In this document: positions 34,141 through 43,049 of the stretch, piece after piece
Position numbering within the stretch: position 1 is the first letter of the stretch
Layout of the letters: every line of letters begins with the position of its first letter
Notes under the pieces: generated by a model
The model's input: only the letters and a program-made list of their open reading frames with translations
Databases searched by the model: none
Told to the model about the DNA's origin: nothing
Position numbers and translations under genes: made by a program
Source of the DNA: Paenibacillus soyae
Lineage (GTDB): Bacteria; Bacillota; Bacilli; Paenibacillales; Paenibacillaceae
Direction of reading: 5' to 3'
Assembly: GCF_024623455.1 (NCBI RefSeq)
Contig: NZ_JANIPJ010000007.1
Span: 237,763-301,762, forward strand
DNA: 64,000 nt

Positions 34141-35757
34141 TTAGGCGGATGAACCCGGAACCTTGTCGTAACGGACGGCAATCTCATCGATGCCGCTCAG
34201 CGTGATACGGTGCAGCTGGTTCGGATCCTGCTCCGGATATTCCGCGAGCGCGTGCATCGCCCTCGTCTCCTTGCGTTCCAGCGAAGCCGTATGCATCCAT
34301 CGGGCGGTGGCGGCCATGGCCGCGATCTCGCGCGATCGGACTCGCTGTTGGATGCCTCCGCGTTCGCTAAAGCTTCCGGCAATCGGCCATAACGCGTTCA
34401 GCCGCGCGAGCGAGCCTTGAAGGGAAGGGACGTTGCGGAAGTAGTTGATCTTGAGCGAAACTTCCTGCTGCACGGCCGCTACGAGCTCCTTCTGGCTAGG
34501 GCGGGAGCTGTCGGAAGCAGGCGCGCCGACGGCTACGGAGCCGCTCGTCTCGCCAGCCTGAAGGCCGTACCGGCCGGCAGGCCGCAAGTCGCGCGATCCG
34601 GCATTCCGGCTCTGTGCCAGCGCGTAAGCGGCCGCGGCCTCTCCCGACCATGTCCCGGAGCAGATCGCCCAAGAAGCGTTGAAGGCGCCGCCGCCGGACA
34701 TGCCGCCCATCAGCCGCTCCCGCGAAGCGGCGTCGCCCGCGGCGTACAAGCCGGCGACGGTCGTGGAGCAGTCCTCCGAGACGAGGCGGATGCCTCCGGT
34801 TCCGCGCACCGTTCCTTCGGCCCGAAGCGTCAAAGGGAACTTCTGCGTGAACGGATCGATGCCGGTCCGGTCGTAAGGCAAGAAGAATACGGCATGCGAG
34901 CTTCTCAAAATCGCTTGCTTCTCCGGGGTGTCCGCCTTGTTCAGCATGGCATATACGGTCCGTCCTTCGCTTACGGCTCTATGAAGAATTTGTCCGCGGT
35001 TGCCGTCGCTATTCAGCACGTTGCCTTCTTCGTCGTAATAGGTCGCCCATCCCAGCAGCCGGCCCCTGGTGATGGTGCCGAAAGCGGCGCTCGGCGCGTA
35101 CGCGCGGCTGAACTCCATGCCGGAGAGCTCGGCTCCGAGCTCGGAGGCCATGAGCAGCCCGTCTCCCGTCAGCACGTTGCAGCCGAGGCCCTTGCTCAGG
35201 AAGGCGCAGCCGCCGGTTGCCAGCACGACGGCGTTCGCGCGGACCTCCCATTCCTTGTTGTCGAGCCGGGACACGCCTCTGGCCCCGCCGACCCCATGCT
35301 CGTCGACGAGCAGCTCGAGCGACGGGTGATGGTCGAGCACCTTCACGCCGGCCTTCAGCACGACCTTGCGCATCAGATTCATGTATTCCAGTCCTTGCAG
35401 ATGACCGCGCTGGGGGACGCCTTCCTCGTCCCGGACGAACGGATACCCCCATTTCTCGATGCGTTCGAGATTAATATACACTTGATCGAGCACGCGGTAG
35501 GTCCAAGATGGCTCCGACAGGAAACCGCCGCCCTTGAAGCGCTGCTCGACTGCTTGATCCCGAAGCTTCTGGTCGGGCGGCAGATACAGCAGATTGGTTC
35601 CGCCGGGAGCGGTCGCGCCGCTCGTGCCGAGATAACCTTTGTCGACGAGCGCGACGTTCGCTCCATTCGAAGCGGCGCTCCAAGCCGCCCAGGCGGCGGC
35701 GGGGCCGCCGCCGATCACGAGCACGTCCGCCGTGAGCTTTACATCGATTTCTCCCAT
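34141..35757 (-). CDS. AprA/fumarate-reductase-like FAD flavoprotein, paralogue C
   Basis: The 538-residue protein has VLVIGGGPAAAWAAWSAASN (the usual GGGPAG here reads GGGPAA), TSGATAPGGTN, GGCAFLSKGLGCNVLTGDG, GLYAAGDAASRER and tail REIAAMAATARWMHTASLER. A poorly conserved loop near 390-410 is enriched in Ser and Ala. It is the third gene of a minus-strand operon (ferredoxin, binding protein, flavoprotein), a different order from the plus-strand operon. AAGGAGGAG lies before the ATG. Confidence 0.87.
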   Translation of the reverse strand: MGEIDVKLTADVLVIGGGPAAAWAAWSAASNGANVALVDKGYLGTSGATAPGGTNLLYLPPDQKLRDQAVEQRFKGGGFLSEPSWTYRVLDQVYINLERIEKWGYPFVRDEEGVPQRGHLQGLEYMNLMRKVVLKAGVKVLDHHPSLELLVDEHGVGGARGVSRLDNKEWEVRANAVVLATGGCAFLSKGLGCNVLTGDGLLMASELGAELSGMEFSRAYAPSAAFGTITRGRLLGWATYYDEEGNVLNSDGNRGQILHRAVSEGRTVYAMLNKADTPEKQAILRSSHAVFFLPYDRTGIDPFTQKFPLTLRAEGTVRGTGGIRLVSEDCSTTVAGLYAAGDAASRERLMGGMSGGGAFNASWAICSGTWSGEAAAAYALAQSRNAGSRDLRPAGRYGLQAGETSGSVAVGAPASDSSRPSQKELVAAVQQEVSLKINYFRNVPSLQGSLARLNALWPIAGSFSERGGIQQRVRSREIAAMAATARWMHTASLERKETRAMHALAEYPEQDPNQLHRITLSGIDEIAVRYDKVPGSSA

Positions 35758-35773
35758 CGTCGTCGCTCCTCCT

Positions 35774-37147
35774 TTACTCCGGTTTCGTGACCTTTAACGT
35801 CTCCAGGTCTTTGCGGATGGCGTCTTCCGCCGCGCGGATGGCCGTGTTCACATCGGTACCCTTCAGCGCGATATCGGAGAACGCCTGCGCCAGATGCTTG
35901 GAGATGTCGTTCTCCCAGCGATGCTGGTTCAGGACCGGCGGCGTCGTTTTGAAAATATTTTCGATCTTCTTGCCTTTCAGCACCTCGATGTCGGCGCCGA
36001 ACTCCTGCTCGAGCTCCGGCTTGTCGATGGCCGGCACGCGTCCGTTGCGCGCGACGATGCGCTGAACGTCGTCGGACAGGATGTTCGCGAGCACCTGGAA
36101 GGCCTCGTCCGGATGCTTGCTCACGCTGGAGATGGAGACGGAGTGGACGTTGGCCGCTTTGCCCTGGCCGATATTGTCCGCGAAGTTCGGAATCGGGGCC
36201 AAATCCCAGTTGAGCGGTTTGCCCCCGGCGCGCAGCTCTTCTAGCGGACCGATCAGATTGGCCAGAAGGGTAGGGCGAATCGCGAGATTCTGATCTACGA
36301 TAAAGGAGTCCCGGCTGTATTCGAATTGCTCACCCTGCACGTAGCCGGGAATTTGGACGCTCTTCTCGTACGTTTCGAACACGCGTCGCCATTGCTCGGA
36401 TTGCAGAGTCGGCTCGCCGGTCTCCGGGTCAAGGGCGAAGATGCCGTAGCTGCCCTGCAGCGTCGCCGGGCCGTTGTTCAGATCGGTGCCGATATACTGG
36501 ACGCCGCCGTCGCTGCGCGTCAGCTTCTGGGCGATGGCCAGCAGTTCGTCCCACGTGATCTGTTCGTCCGGGGGATACGGCACGCTGAATTTATCGAAAA
36601 TGTCCTTGTTATAGAACAAGGCGGCAACGTTGGATGAGAACGGAAGCGTGAAGATTTCTCCGTTCTTGGAGAAGTTCAGCACCGAATCCAGCAGAACGGG
36701 CTTCAGCCGCTTCGTATCGAAGCCGTGCTTCGCGATCAGCGGCGTCAAATCCGCCAGTGCCTCCAGCTCCTGGAAGGCATAATAGGAGCCGCTCGTCTGA
36801 TAAATGATGTCCGGCGGCTCACCCGAGGTAAGCACCTCGGCGGGCGTGACGCCCTCGGCCGGCACGACTTTCTCTAGCGTAATATGAGGAAACTTGTTTT
36901 TGGTCGGCTCGGCGAAGAACAGCTGGAATTCGGTATCGGTAAGCGTGCCGCCGCCGACGCAGAACCTCAGGGTAATCGGCTCAGGGCTAGCGCTTGGTTC
37001 AGCTTGCGTGCTGCTCTCCGGCGATGCGGACGGGGCGGCGGACGGATCCGAGCCGGAGCTTTGGCCTCCGTTGTTCGATGCCGCGCAGCCGAATAACAGC
37101 AGGCTTAGCAGAATGATGCTTGTGAATGTCGTCCATCGGTTTCTCAT
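35774..37147 (-). CDS. Orphan solute-binding lipoprotein, paralogue C
   Basis: The 457-residue protein has lipobox LLLFGC, then a Ser/Pro/Glu-rich linker. Shared segments are EPTKNKFPHITLEKVVP, FDKFSVPYPPDEQITWDE, RNGRVPAIDKPELEQEFGAD and EVLKGKKIENIFK. AAAGGGG is seven bases before the ATG. It is in the middle of its operon and ends 17 bases before the flavoprotein start. Confidence 0.88.
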   Translation of the reverse strand: MRNRWTTFTSIILLSLLLFGCAASNNGGQSSGSDPSAAPSASPESSTQAEPSASPEPITLRFCVGGGTLTDTEFQLFFAEPTKNKFPHITLEKVVPAEGVTPAEVLTSGEPPDIIYQTSGSYYAFQELEALADLTPLIAKHGFDTKRLKPVLLDSVLNFSKNGEIFTLPFSSNVAALFYNKDIFDKFSVPYPPDEQITWDELLAIAQKLTRSDGGVQYIGTDLNNGPATLQGSYGIFALDPETGEPTLQSEQWRRVFETYEKSVQIPGYVQGEQFEYSRDSFIVDQNLAIRPTLLANLIGPLEELRAGGKPLNWDLAPIPNFADNIGQGKAANVHSVSISSVSKHPDEAFQVLANILSDDVQRIVARNGRVPAIDKPELEQEFGADIEVLKGKKIENIFKTTPPVLNQHRWENDISKHLAQAFSDIALKGTDVNTAIRAAEDAIRKDLETLKVTKPE

Positions 37148-37198
37148 GGATAAACCCCTTTCGTTTGAAGTGCGTTCATTTCCGGTTATTCGCCCGGG

Positions 37199-37552
37199 CT
37201 ATCGCGCCGCACTGCCGGGTCTGGGCGGAAGAATGCGATTAATGAATTCCGTCGTGTCGACGGAAGCGAGCTTGGTGCGGCCCGGTCCCCAACCGACCGT
37301 CGCCCTCCAGCTTCCCAGCAGCCCGTTCGCGATCAGGCTTTCTTCTTCGACGTCCACCGCGACATCGGCGTAGGGCGATACGTACAGCGCGTCGGCCGGG
37401 CAATGCGCTTCGCAGACGAAGCAGGTTTGGCAGTCCTCCTGGCGTGCGATGAAAGGCAAGCCTTCCGCATCCGCGTCGAACACGTGGGTCGGGCACACCT
37501 TCACGCAGATCCCGCACCGGATGCACCGGTCGTCGCTTACGAGCTCAATCAT
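37199..37552 (-). CDS. AprB-like 2x[4Fe-4S] ferredoxin, paralogue C
   Basis: The 117-residue protein has cluster motifs CIRCGICVKVCP and CQTCFVCEAHCP, and tail LLGSWRATVGWGPGRTKLAS. AGAAGGAGG precedes the ATG. It opens a minus-strand operon whose 145-base leader carries element copy 4. Its flavoprotein partner is two genes downstream. Confidence 0.88.
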   Translation of the reverse strand: MIELVSDDRCIRCGICVKVCPTHVFDADAEGLPFIARQEDCQTCFVCEAHCPADALYVSPYADVAVDVEEESLIANGLLGSWRATVGWGPGRTKLASVDTTEFINRILPPRPGSAAR

Positions 37553-37606
37553 GTCGTTAACCTCCTTCTGAATGACTCATCCGGTCATGCGCCACATCGC
37601 GAAAAC

Positions 37607-37654
37607 AAAAAAAGATGCTCCACGACAGTGGGCATCTCCGCTCATACGGTTGAT
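37607..37654 (-). promoter_or_regulatory. Leader element copy 4: mini-hairpin plus terminator
   Basis: Read on the minus strand: ATCAA, CCGT-ATGA-GCGG, AGATG, then stem GATG-CCAC with GTGG-CATC and seven T. It lies between the promoter at 37731-37703 and the ferredoxin start. Confidence 0.8.
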
Positions 37655-37702
37655 TGGTTAGGAAACGATATAATTTCCATAAGTTTACTCGGATATAAAA
37701 CG

Positions 37703-37731
37703 ATCATACCGCCACTTGGGTGTTTGGTCAA
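37703..37731 (-). promoter_or_regulatory. Promoter of the minus-strand island operon
   Basis: Minus strand TTGACC (37731-37726), 17 bases, TATGAT (37708-37703). Transcription would begin near 37696, about 40 bases before the mini-hairpin. Confidence 0.8.
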
Positions 37732-37745
37732 CCATAAAAACAAGA

Positions 37746-37774
37746 TTGACAACAAAGGAAAAGACTGTTAGCCT
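37746..37774 (+). promoter_or_regulatory. Weak candidate promoter of the dienelactone-hydrolase-like gene
   Basis: TTGACA (37746-37751), 17 bases, and a poor -10, TAGCCT (37769-37774). ATTGGAATA at 37797-37805 resembles the GGAAT core of CymR sites and would sit near the transcription start; both calls are tentative. Confidence 0.35.
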
Positions 37775-37829
37775 ACGAATATAACCAAGTAACCTCATTG
37801 GAATACACAGAATGTGAGGAGGAATGAGC

Positions 37830-38651
37830 TTGTCCCTTATTCGAGAATGGGTTTCGTACGGCGGCAACAACCGGTTTACCGGTTATGCCGCGAGGCTGCA
37901 AGGATTGAGGGAGACCGCGCCGGCCGTCATCGTGCTGCAGGAAATATGGGGGGTGGACGCGCATATCCGCAGCGTCGCCGACCGCTTCGCGGCCGCCGGT
38001 TACATCGCGTTCGCCCCCGACTTGTTCGCGGACGGAGGAACGCGCCCGGAAGCTTTGTCCCCCGATCGGATCGATCTGGCCAAGTCGTTCCTGAACACTT
38101 TGCCATCCGCTTCGTGGCGGAACGCCGGCGCGAGGCAGGTGGCGCTGACCGAGCTTCCTCCCGATGAGGCCAGACGAATCGAGGAGACGCTGAGCCGGGT
38201 GCTGAATCTGTCGGGTTGGCGGGAGACGTTCAACGAAAAGACGGCCGCAGCCGCTTCGTTCCTGCGCGGCGAGCATGCTCCAACTCTCGGCCAAGGCGTT
38301 GCCGCCGTCGGTTTCTGCTTGGGAGGAGCACTGGCCGCCGAGCTTGCGGCGCATGACCAGGAGCTTAAGGGCGCCGTGCTGTTCTACGGAGGTTTCCCTT
38401 CCGACGAGAACGCCGCTCTTATTCAGGCGCCGCTGCTCGGGTTTTACGGCGAGAGGGACGAGAGGATCACGGGCGCCGTGCCGGCGTTCGCCGAGCTTGC
38501 GAAGAAGCAAGGCAAGCGGTACGAGTACCATGTTTATCCGGGAGCCGGGCATGCTTTCTTTAACGATTCGAGGCCGAGCTATCATGCGCCTTCCGCGAGG
38601 GACGCTTACGCGCGTACGCTGGGCTTCCTGAACCTGACGCTTAAAGGCTAA
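37830..38651 (+). CDS. Dienelactone-hydrolase-family protein
   Basis: This protein of about 273 residues probably starts at TTG 37830, seven bases after GAGGAGG; ATG 37824 is too close to that site. The DLH triad is visible: Cys in VGFCLGGA, Asp in YGERDERI, His in GAGHAFFN, with the supporting Glu in LQEIWGV. An insert of about 40 residues (roughly 85-140) makes it longer than the usual 230-250. Cytoplasmic, probably hydrolysing an ester or lactone, perhaps a carbon skeleton left after sulfur removal; that link is inference. Confidence 0.85.
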   Translation: MSLIREWVSYGGNNRFTGYAARLQGLRETAPAVIVLQEIWGVDAHIRSVADRFAAAGYIAFAPDLFADGGTRPEALSPDRIDLAKSFLNTLPSASWRNAGARQVALTELPPDEARRIEETLSRVLNLSGWRETFNEKTAAAASFLRGEHAPTLGQGVAAVGFCLGGALAAELAAHDQELKGAVLFYGGFPSDENAALIQAPLLGFYGERDERITGAVPAFAELAKKQGKRYEYHVYPGAGHAFFNDSRPSYHAPSARDAYARTLGFLNLTLKG

Positions 38652-38682
38652 AGTACAGGTCGACTTTTTAAACGAATACGAT

Positions 38683-38740
38683 ATTGACCGTTCAAACGGA
38701 GGTTGCCTTGGCATCAAGGATAGACTTCTGTTTTTTATTT
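38683..38740 (+). promoter_or_regulatory. Leader element copy 5 (between the two hydrolases)
   Basis: ATTGA, CCGT-TCAA-ACGG (38688-38699), then AGG and a hairpin CCTTG-GCAT-CAAGG followed by GTTTTTTATTTT. The terminator stem is weaker than in other copies. Confidence 0.65.
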
Positions 38741-38764
38741 TATCGATAAGGAGTGTTGCGGATT

Positions 38765-39565
38765 ATGTCGGAACAAACGTTAAGATCGGAATCGTTTGAA
38801 ATCCCCCTCAGCGGGGGGCTGAAAGTAAGAGGCCGCGTGAAGACGCAGGAGAATGGCGTTCGCAAGCCGGTCGTCGTCGTGGCTCACGGCTTCCGGGGAT
38901 TCCAGGACTGGGGCTTCTGGCCGGACGTGACGGAGCGGTTCGCCGAAGCGGGTCTGTACGCGGTCAGCTTCGACTTCTCCCGCATCGCGGCATCCGAGGA
39001 AGGACTGAACGACGCTCGCGTAGCCGAAGCCAGTACCCTGTCTCAGGACGTGCTGGACCTGGGGGCCGTTGTCAGGCAGCTCTGGCAAGGCCAGCTGCCG
39101 CTGGGACAGGAGGCCGATCCGGCGAGAATCGCCTTGCTTGGACACAGCCGGTCCGGCGGCAGCAGCATTGTGTTCGCCAACGAAAATCCGGAGCTGGTCG
39201 GGGCGGTTATCGTATGGAACGGCGGCCCCGGACCGGTCAAGGCATCCACGGACTCGGATTTGACGAAGGTCCAGCTGGCCGTGGCGCTTGATTACGAATC
39301 GAATCCCGAGCGCTTCGACATTACTTCGCGATTCAGCGGGCTCCGCCAGCCGGCTTTGATCGTCCAGGGAGACCGCGACAGCGAGCGGCTGCTCGAATTC
39401 GTCGACAAGCTGAAGGAGATCGCGCCTCATCAGAGCTACGTTTCGATTCAAGGCGCCGACCATACCTTCGGGATCGCCCATCCGTACGAGGGCTCGAACG
39501 AAAGGCTTGACGCGGCTTTCGAAGAGACGGTCGCGTTCCTGAAGAGAACGTATCCTTTGAAATAA
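38765..39565 (+). CDS. Alpha/beta hydrolase
   Basis: The protein of about 266 residues has the alpha/beta-hydrolase core: VVVVAHGFRGFQDWGF (oxyanion loop), nucleophile Ser in LLGHSRSGGSS, Asp in IVQGDRDSERL, His in GADHTFGI. It lacks a signal peptide. The start at 38765 is chosen over GTG 38753, which has no ribosome site. It follows leader copy 5, so it is probably co-regulated with the sulfur genes. The substrate is unknown. Confidence 0.88.
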   Translation: MSEQTLRSESFEIPLSGGLKVRGRVKTQENGVRKPVVVVAHGFRGFQDWGFWPDVTERFAEAGLYAVSFDFSRIAASEEGLNDARVAEASTLSQDVLDLGAVVRQLWQGQLPLGQEADPARIALLGHSRSGGSSIVFANENPELVGAVIVWNGGPGPVKASTDSDLTKVQLAVALDYESNPERFDITSRFSGLRQPALIVQGDRDSERLLEFVDKLKEIAPHQSYVSIQGADHTFGIAHPYEGSNERLDAAFEETVAFLKRTYPLK

Positions 39566-39571
39566 CGGAAG

Positions 39572-39625
39572 AAGGAGGCTATCCGCAGGGTCCGTTGGGA
39601 CCTCGGCGGATGCCTCCTTTTTTTG
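39572..39625. terminator. Bidirectional terminator
   Basis: AAGGAGGC.ATCCGC pairs with GCGGAT.GCCTCCTT, with an inner GGTCC-GTTG-GGACC hairpin, then TTTTTTT. It separates the hydrolase from a convergent binding-protein gene. Confidence 0.9.
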
Positions 39626-39647
39626 TCGGGTATACGGAGCCATTCGT

Positions 39648-41006
39648 TTATTTGTTATCCGCCGCTTTCAGCCTCGCGACCTCCGCGTTGATGTTCTCCT
39701 CAAGCGACCTTAGCGCCGTATTGACGTCCACGCCGTCCAGCGCAAGCGATTTGTACGCCTCCGTCACGTATTTCGCAACCTGCGGCTCGTATTCATGCGG
39801 GCTGTGAAGCTGCACGCCCCGCGCCTTGAACACGTTCTCGATCTTCTTGCCTTGGAGGTCGGGCACATCGGCTCCGAACTGCTTCTCGATCTCCTCGTTC
39901 GCGATCGACGGCAGCCGGCCGTTGCGGGACAGAATCGTCTGCACCTCGTCGGACAGAATGTTCGCGAGCACCTGGAACGCTTCGTCCTTATGCTTGCTCT
40001 GGGCCGAAATATAGAGCGAGTGGATGTTGACCTCCTTGCTGATGCCGAGCGCGTCCGGGAAGTTAGGGACGGGAGCGATATCCCAGTTGATCGGATCGCC
40101 CGCCTGCCTCAGCTCCTCCAGCGTGCCGACCATGTTCGCGATATAGCTCGGTCGCATAGCGAGCACGCGGTCTTTGATGAACGAGTCTTTGTTGTACAAA
40201 TACGTGTCCCCCTGCACCGTACCTGGCACCTCAAACACCTTCTTCTGGAACTCGAGCACTCGGGCCCACTCCGGCGTGTTCACGATTGCTTCTCCCGTCT
40301 CGGGATCGAGCGTGCCGAGCGCCAAGCTGCTCTGGAGATGGGAAGGACCGGATGCCACCTCGAGTCCGATATATTGCGTGCCGTTGTCGTTCCTCGTGAG
40401 CTGTCTGCCGAGCTCGAGCGCTTCGTCCCATGTCATCTGCTCGTCTGGAGGATACGGAACGCCGAACTTGTCGAAGATGTCTTTGTTGTAATAGAGGATC
40501 GTGTCGTTGTCGTTGAACGGAAGGGCATGCAGGCTGTCGCCGCTGTCGCTGAAGTCGGTGATCGATTTCAGAATATGAGGCTTGATGCGGCTCACGTCGA
40601 AATCGTATTTGTCGATCAGCTCGTCGAGCGGATACAGGATATCGAGATCCTCGAGCACGTAGTACGTGTTTACGCTGGCGTAAATGATATCCGGCACTTG
40701 TCCGGCGACGATCAGCTCCGGCAGCCCGGTTCCGTCTGGCGGCACGATCCTCTCGAGCGTGATATGCGGGAATTTCTTTTTGGTCGGTTCCTCGACCATC
40801 AGCCTGAACTCCGTGTCGGACAGGTTAATGCCGTTGACGAAGAACGTAAGCGTAAGCGGCTCCGGCTGATCCGCGGCGCCTGTCTCGCCCGGCTCGGCGG
40901 AGGCGTCGCCCCCGCTGGAGGAGTCGCCGCCCGAACCCGCGCAGCCGGCGATGATCCAGGCAAGCACGAGGAGGAGGAGCATGTTTTTTATTAATAAGGA
41001 TTTCAT
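39648..41006 (-). CDS. Orphan solute-binding lipoprotein, paralogue D
   Basis: The 452-residue protein has signal peptide and lipobox WIIAGC. Shared segments are EEPTKKKFPHITLERIVP, FDKFGVPYPPDEQMTWDE and RNGRLPSIANEEIEKQFGAD. The usual VLKGKKIENVF is here DLQGKKIENVF. AAAAAGGAG precedes the ATG. It is third after flavoprotein and ferredoxin on the minus strand and separated from them by leader element copy 6. Confidence 0.88.
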   Translation of the reverse strand: MKSLLIKNMLLLLVLAWIIAGCAGSGGDSSSGGDASAEPGETGAADQPEPLTLTFFVNGINLSDTEFRLMVEEPTKKKFPHITLERIVPPDGTGLPELIVAGQVPDIIYASVNTYYVLEDLDILYPLDELIDKYDFDVSRIKPHILKSITDFSDSGDSLHALPFNDNDTILYYNKDIFDKFGVPYPPDEQMTWDEALELGRQLTRNDNGTQYIGLEVASGPSHLQSSLALGTLDPETGEAIVNTPEWARVLEFQKKVFEVPGTVQGDTYLYNKDSFIKDRVLAMRPSYIANMVGTLEELRQAGDPINWDIAPVPNFPDALGISKEVNIHSLYISAQSKHKDEAFQVLANILSDEVQTILSRNGRLPSIANEEIEKQFGADVPDLQGKKIENVFKARGVQLHSPHEYEPQVAKYVTEAYKSLALDGVDVNTALRSLEENINAEVARLKAADNK

Positions 41007-41041
41007 GGGAATACACTCCTTTTTCTGTCGTCTAGGAAAGG

Positions 41042-41085
41042 AAAAGGCGCGCTTCCGAAACTGAAGCGCGCCTCCGATGATACGG
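41042..41085 (-). promoter_or_regulatory. Leader element copy 6 (ferredoxin-binding protein gap)
   Basis: Minus strand: CCGT-ATCA-TCGG (three pairs plus a U-U), then AGGCGCGCTTC, loop AGTTTCG, GAAGCGCGCC, TTTTCC. The stem is a perfect 10 bp, but the T run is short. Confidence 0.62.
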
Positions 41086-41100
41086 TGGGTATCGGTATGG

Positions 41101-41421
41101 TCAATTATTGCCTGCCAGCATGAGCGGATGCTTCGTTATGGGCGTGCGTCCGGGTCCCCAGCCGATCTTCTCGCGGTAGCTGCCGATCAAGCCGCGGCTT
41201 TCCAGATCGTCCTCCGCCGCAATAACGCTCGCTTCGGCGTCCGGGGCGACGTACAGCGCGTCGACCGGGCAGTACAGCTCGCACATGAAGCAAGTCTGGC
41301 AGTCGTCTTGGCGGGCGATGACGGGAATGTTGCCGTCAACCCGGTCGAAGACGTTGGTCGGGCACACGGAAACGCAGAGATTACACTGAATGCATTTGGA
41401 TTCGCTGACGATTTCGATCAA
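41101..41421 (-). CDS. AprB-like 2x[4Fe-4S] ferredoxin, paralogue D
   Basis: The 106-residue protein starts at TTG 41421, overlapping the flavoprotein stop by four bases, with GGAGGAGGT at good spacing. Cluster motifs are CIQCNLCVSVCP and CQTCFMCELYCP; the tail LIGSYREKIGWGPGRTP is the most divergent of the four, with the conserved SWRA reading SYRE. It is the shortest copy. Confidence 0.86.
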   Translation of the reverse strand: MIEIVSESKCIQCNLCVSVCPTNVFDRVDGNIPVIARQDDCQTCFMCELYCPVDALYVAPDAEASVIAAEDDLESRGLIGSYREKIGWGPGRTPITKHPLMLAGNN

Positions 41422-43022
41422 ACAAGAACGACCTCCTCCGCTACCTTTGCCGTTCGAACCTTGATGTCGTCCAGACCGCTGCTGATTAGGCGGAAGCGCT
41501 GGCCGGCATCGAGCGCCGGATAATCGACGCGCTTGTGCATGCCGCGCGTCTCCGTCCGCCGTTTGGCCGAATGGTACATCCAGCGCGTGGTTGCCGTCAT
41601 CGCGGCGCTCTCCCGCGCTTTATAGGCCTGGCCGTCCCGCGCGACCGGTGTTTCGCGGATATCCTTCCAAAGCGCGTCGAGTCGGTTCAACGAGTCGTCC
41701 AGCACGCTTTCCGTCCGGAACAGGTTGCGGTCGTACGGATGCGTCACGTCTTTGATCTCTTGCACGCGCTCCGCGGTTTTGGCCGCGTGGGAAGCGGCGC
41801 CCCGGTCAACGAGCGGGGTGGACGAAAGGCCGCGCAGGTTACGATTCGTAGCATTGACCCCTAGGGCAAGAGCGTATTCCGCCGCTCCCCTGCCGGAGAA
41901 CGATCCGGAGGACATGGCCCACGCCGCGTTATGGCTGCCGCCACCCGTAAAGCCTCCGCAGATCAGCTCCCTCGTCGCCGCGTCGCCCGCCGCGTAGAGA
42001 CCGGGGACGATCGTGGCGCAGTTCTCGTCGACGATATGGATGCCGCCGGTGCCGCGCACGGTCCCTTCGAGGCGCAGAGTGACCGGGAACAAGTCCTTGA
42101 ACGGATCGATGCCGTGCCGGTCGAACGGGAGGAAGAAGTTCGTCTGTCCGACCCGCAGCCTCGGAATGATGTCCTCCGGCGCCTGATCGAGCCTCGCGTA
42201 GACCTGCCTGCCCTGCAGCAGGTTGCGGGCGATGACGGAGCGGCCTCGCTGCGAGCCGGCGCCTTCCACGATGGTTCCGTCCTCGTAGTAGAACGAGGCA
42301 TAGCGGTAGTAGGCCGTTTTCGTAACGGAAGAGAAGGAGGGGGAGATCGCGTACGCGTTCGAAAATTCCATGCCCGACATTTCCGCGCCGGCTTCGGCCG
42401 CGAGAAGGTAGCCGTCGCCCGTCAGCACGTTGCAGCCGAGCGCCTTGCTGAGAAACGCGCAGCCGCCCGTCGCGATGACGACCGCGCCTGCTCTTACTTC
42501 CCATGGCTCGCCCGATTGCGTTCGGACTCCTCGCGCTCCTCCTACGCCATGATCGTCCGCGAGGAGCTCGAGAGCGGGGCTGTGGTCGAGAATTTTCACC
42601 TTGGCCTTCAGCGCGAGCTTCCGCATCAGCTTCATGTATTCGGGCCCTTGCAGCCCGCGAACCACTTGCTTGCCCGTCTCGTCGACCGGGAACGGATATC
42701 CCCAATCGGCCAAATTATGCATTCTCTCGAACGCTTTATCCAGCACGCGGTTCATCCACGAATCCTCGGCGAGGCGTCCTCCCATCTCATAACGGCTCAT
42801 CTTGGCTTCGTAGCGCAGCTGCGCGTCCGGCTGCACATACCATACTCCGGTGCCCGACGGCGCGGTCGCGCCGCTGGAGCCGCAGAAGCCCTTGTCCGCC
42901 AGCACGACCCTTGCGCCTTCGTTCGCGGCGGATAATGCCGCCCATACGCCGGAGGGGCCCCCGCCGATTACCAACACGTCGGCTTCCAAGCTCACGGCTG
43001 CTTGCGACTGCTCAATCCCCAT
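41418..43022 (-). CDS. AprA/fumarate-reductase-like FAD flavoprotein, paralogue D
   Basis: The 534-residue protein has VLVIGGGPSGVWAALSAANE, SSGATAPSGTGVW, GGCAFLSKALGCNVLTGDG, GLYAAGDAATREL and tail RESAAMTATTRWMYHSAKRR. It is the most divergent flavoprotein: GGSHNAAWAMSSGSFSGRGA replaces GGAFNASWAICSGTW. It is first in its operon, with promoter and leader copy 7 upstream. AAAGGGAGG precedes the ATG. Confidence 0.87.
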   Translation of the reverse strand: MGIEQSQAAVSLEADVLVIGGGPSGVWAALSAANEGARVVLADKGFCGSSGATAPSGTGVWYVQPDAQLRYEAKMSRYEMGGRLAEDSWMNRVLDKAFERMHNLADWGYPFPVDETGKQVVRGLQGPEYMKLMRKLALKAKVKILDHSPALELLADDHGVGGARGVRTQSGEPWEVRAGAVVIATGGCAFLSKALGCNVLTGDGYLLAAEAGAEMSGMEFSNAYAISPSFSSVTKTAYYRYASFYYEDGTIVEGAGSQRGRSVIARNLLQGRQVYARLDQAPEDIIPRLRVGQTNFFLPFDRHGIDPFKDLFPVTLRLEGTVRGTGGIHIVDENCATIVPGLYAAGDAATRELICGGFTGGGSHNAAWAMSSGSFSGRGAAEYALALGVNATNRNLRGLSSTPLVDRGAASHAAKTAERVQEIKDVTHPYDRNLFRTESVLDDSLNRLDALWKDIRETPVARDGQAYKARESAAMTATTRWMYHSAKRRTETRGMHKRVDYPALDAGQRFRLISSGLDDIKVRTAKVAEEVVLV

Positions 43023-43049
43023 TCATTCATCCTCCCTTTCGCCATAACA

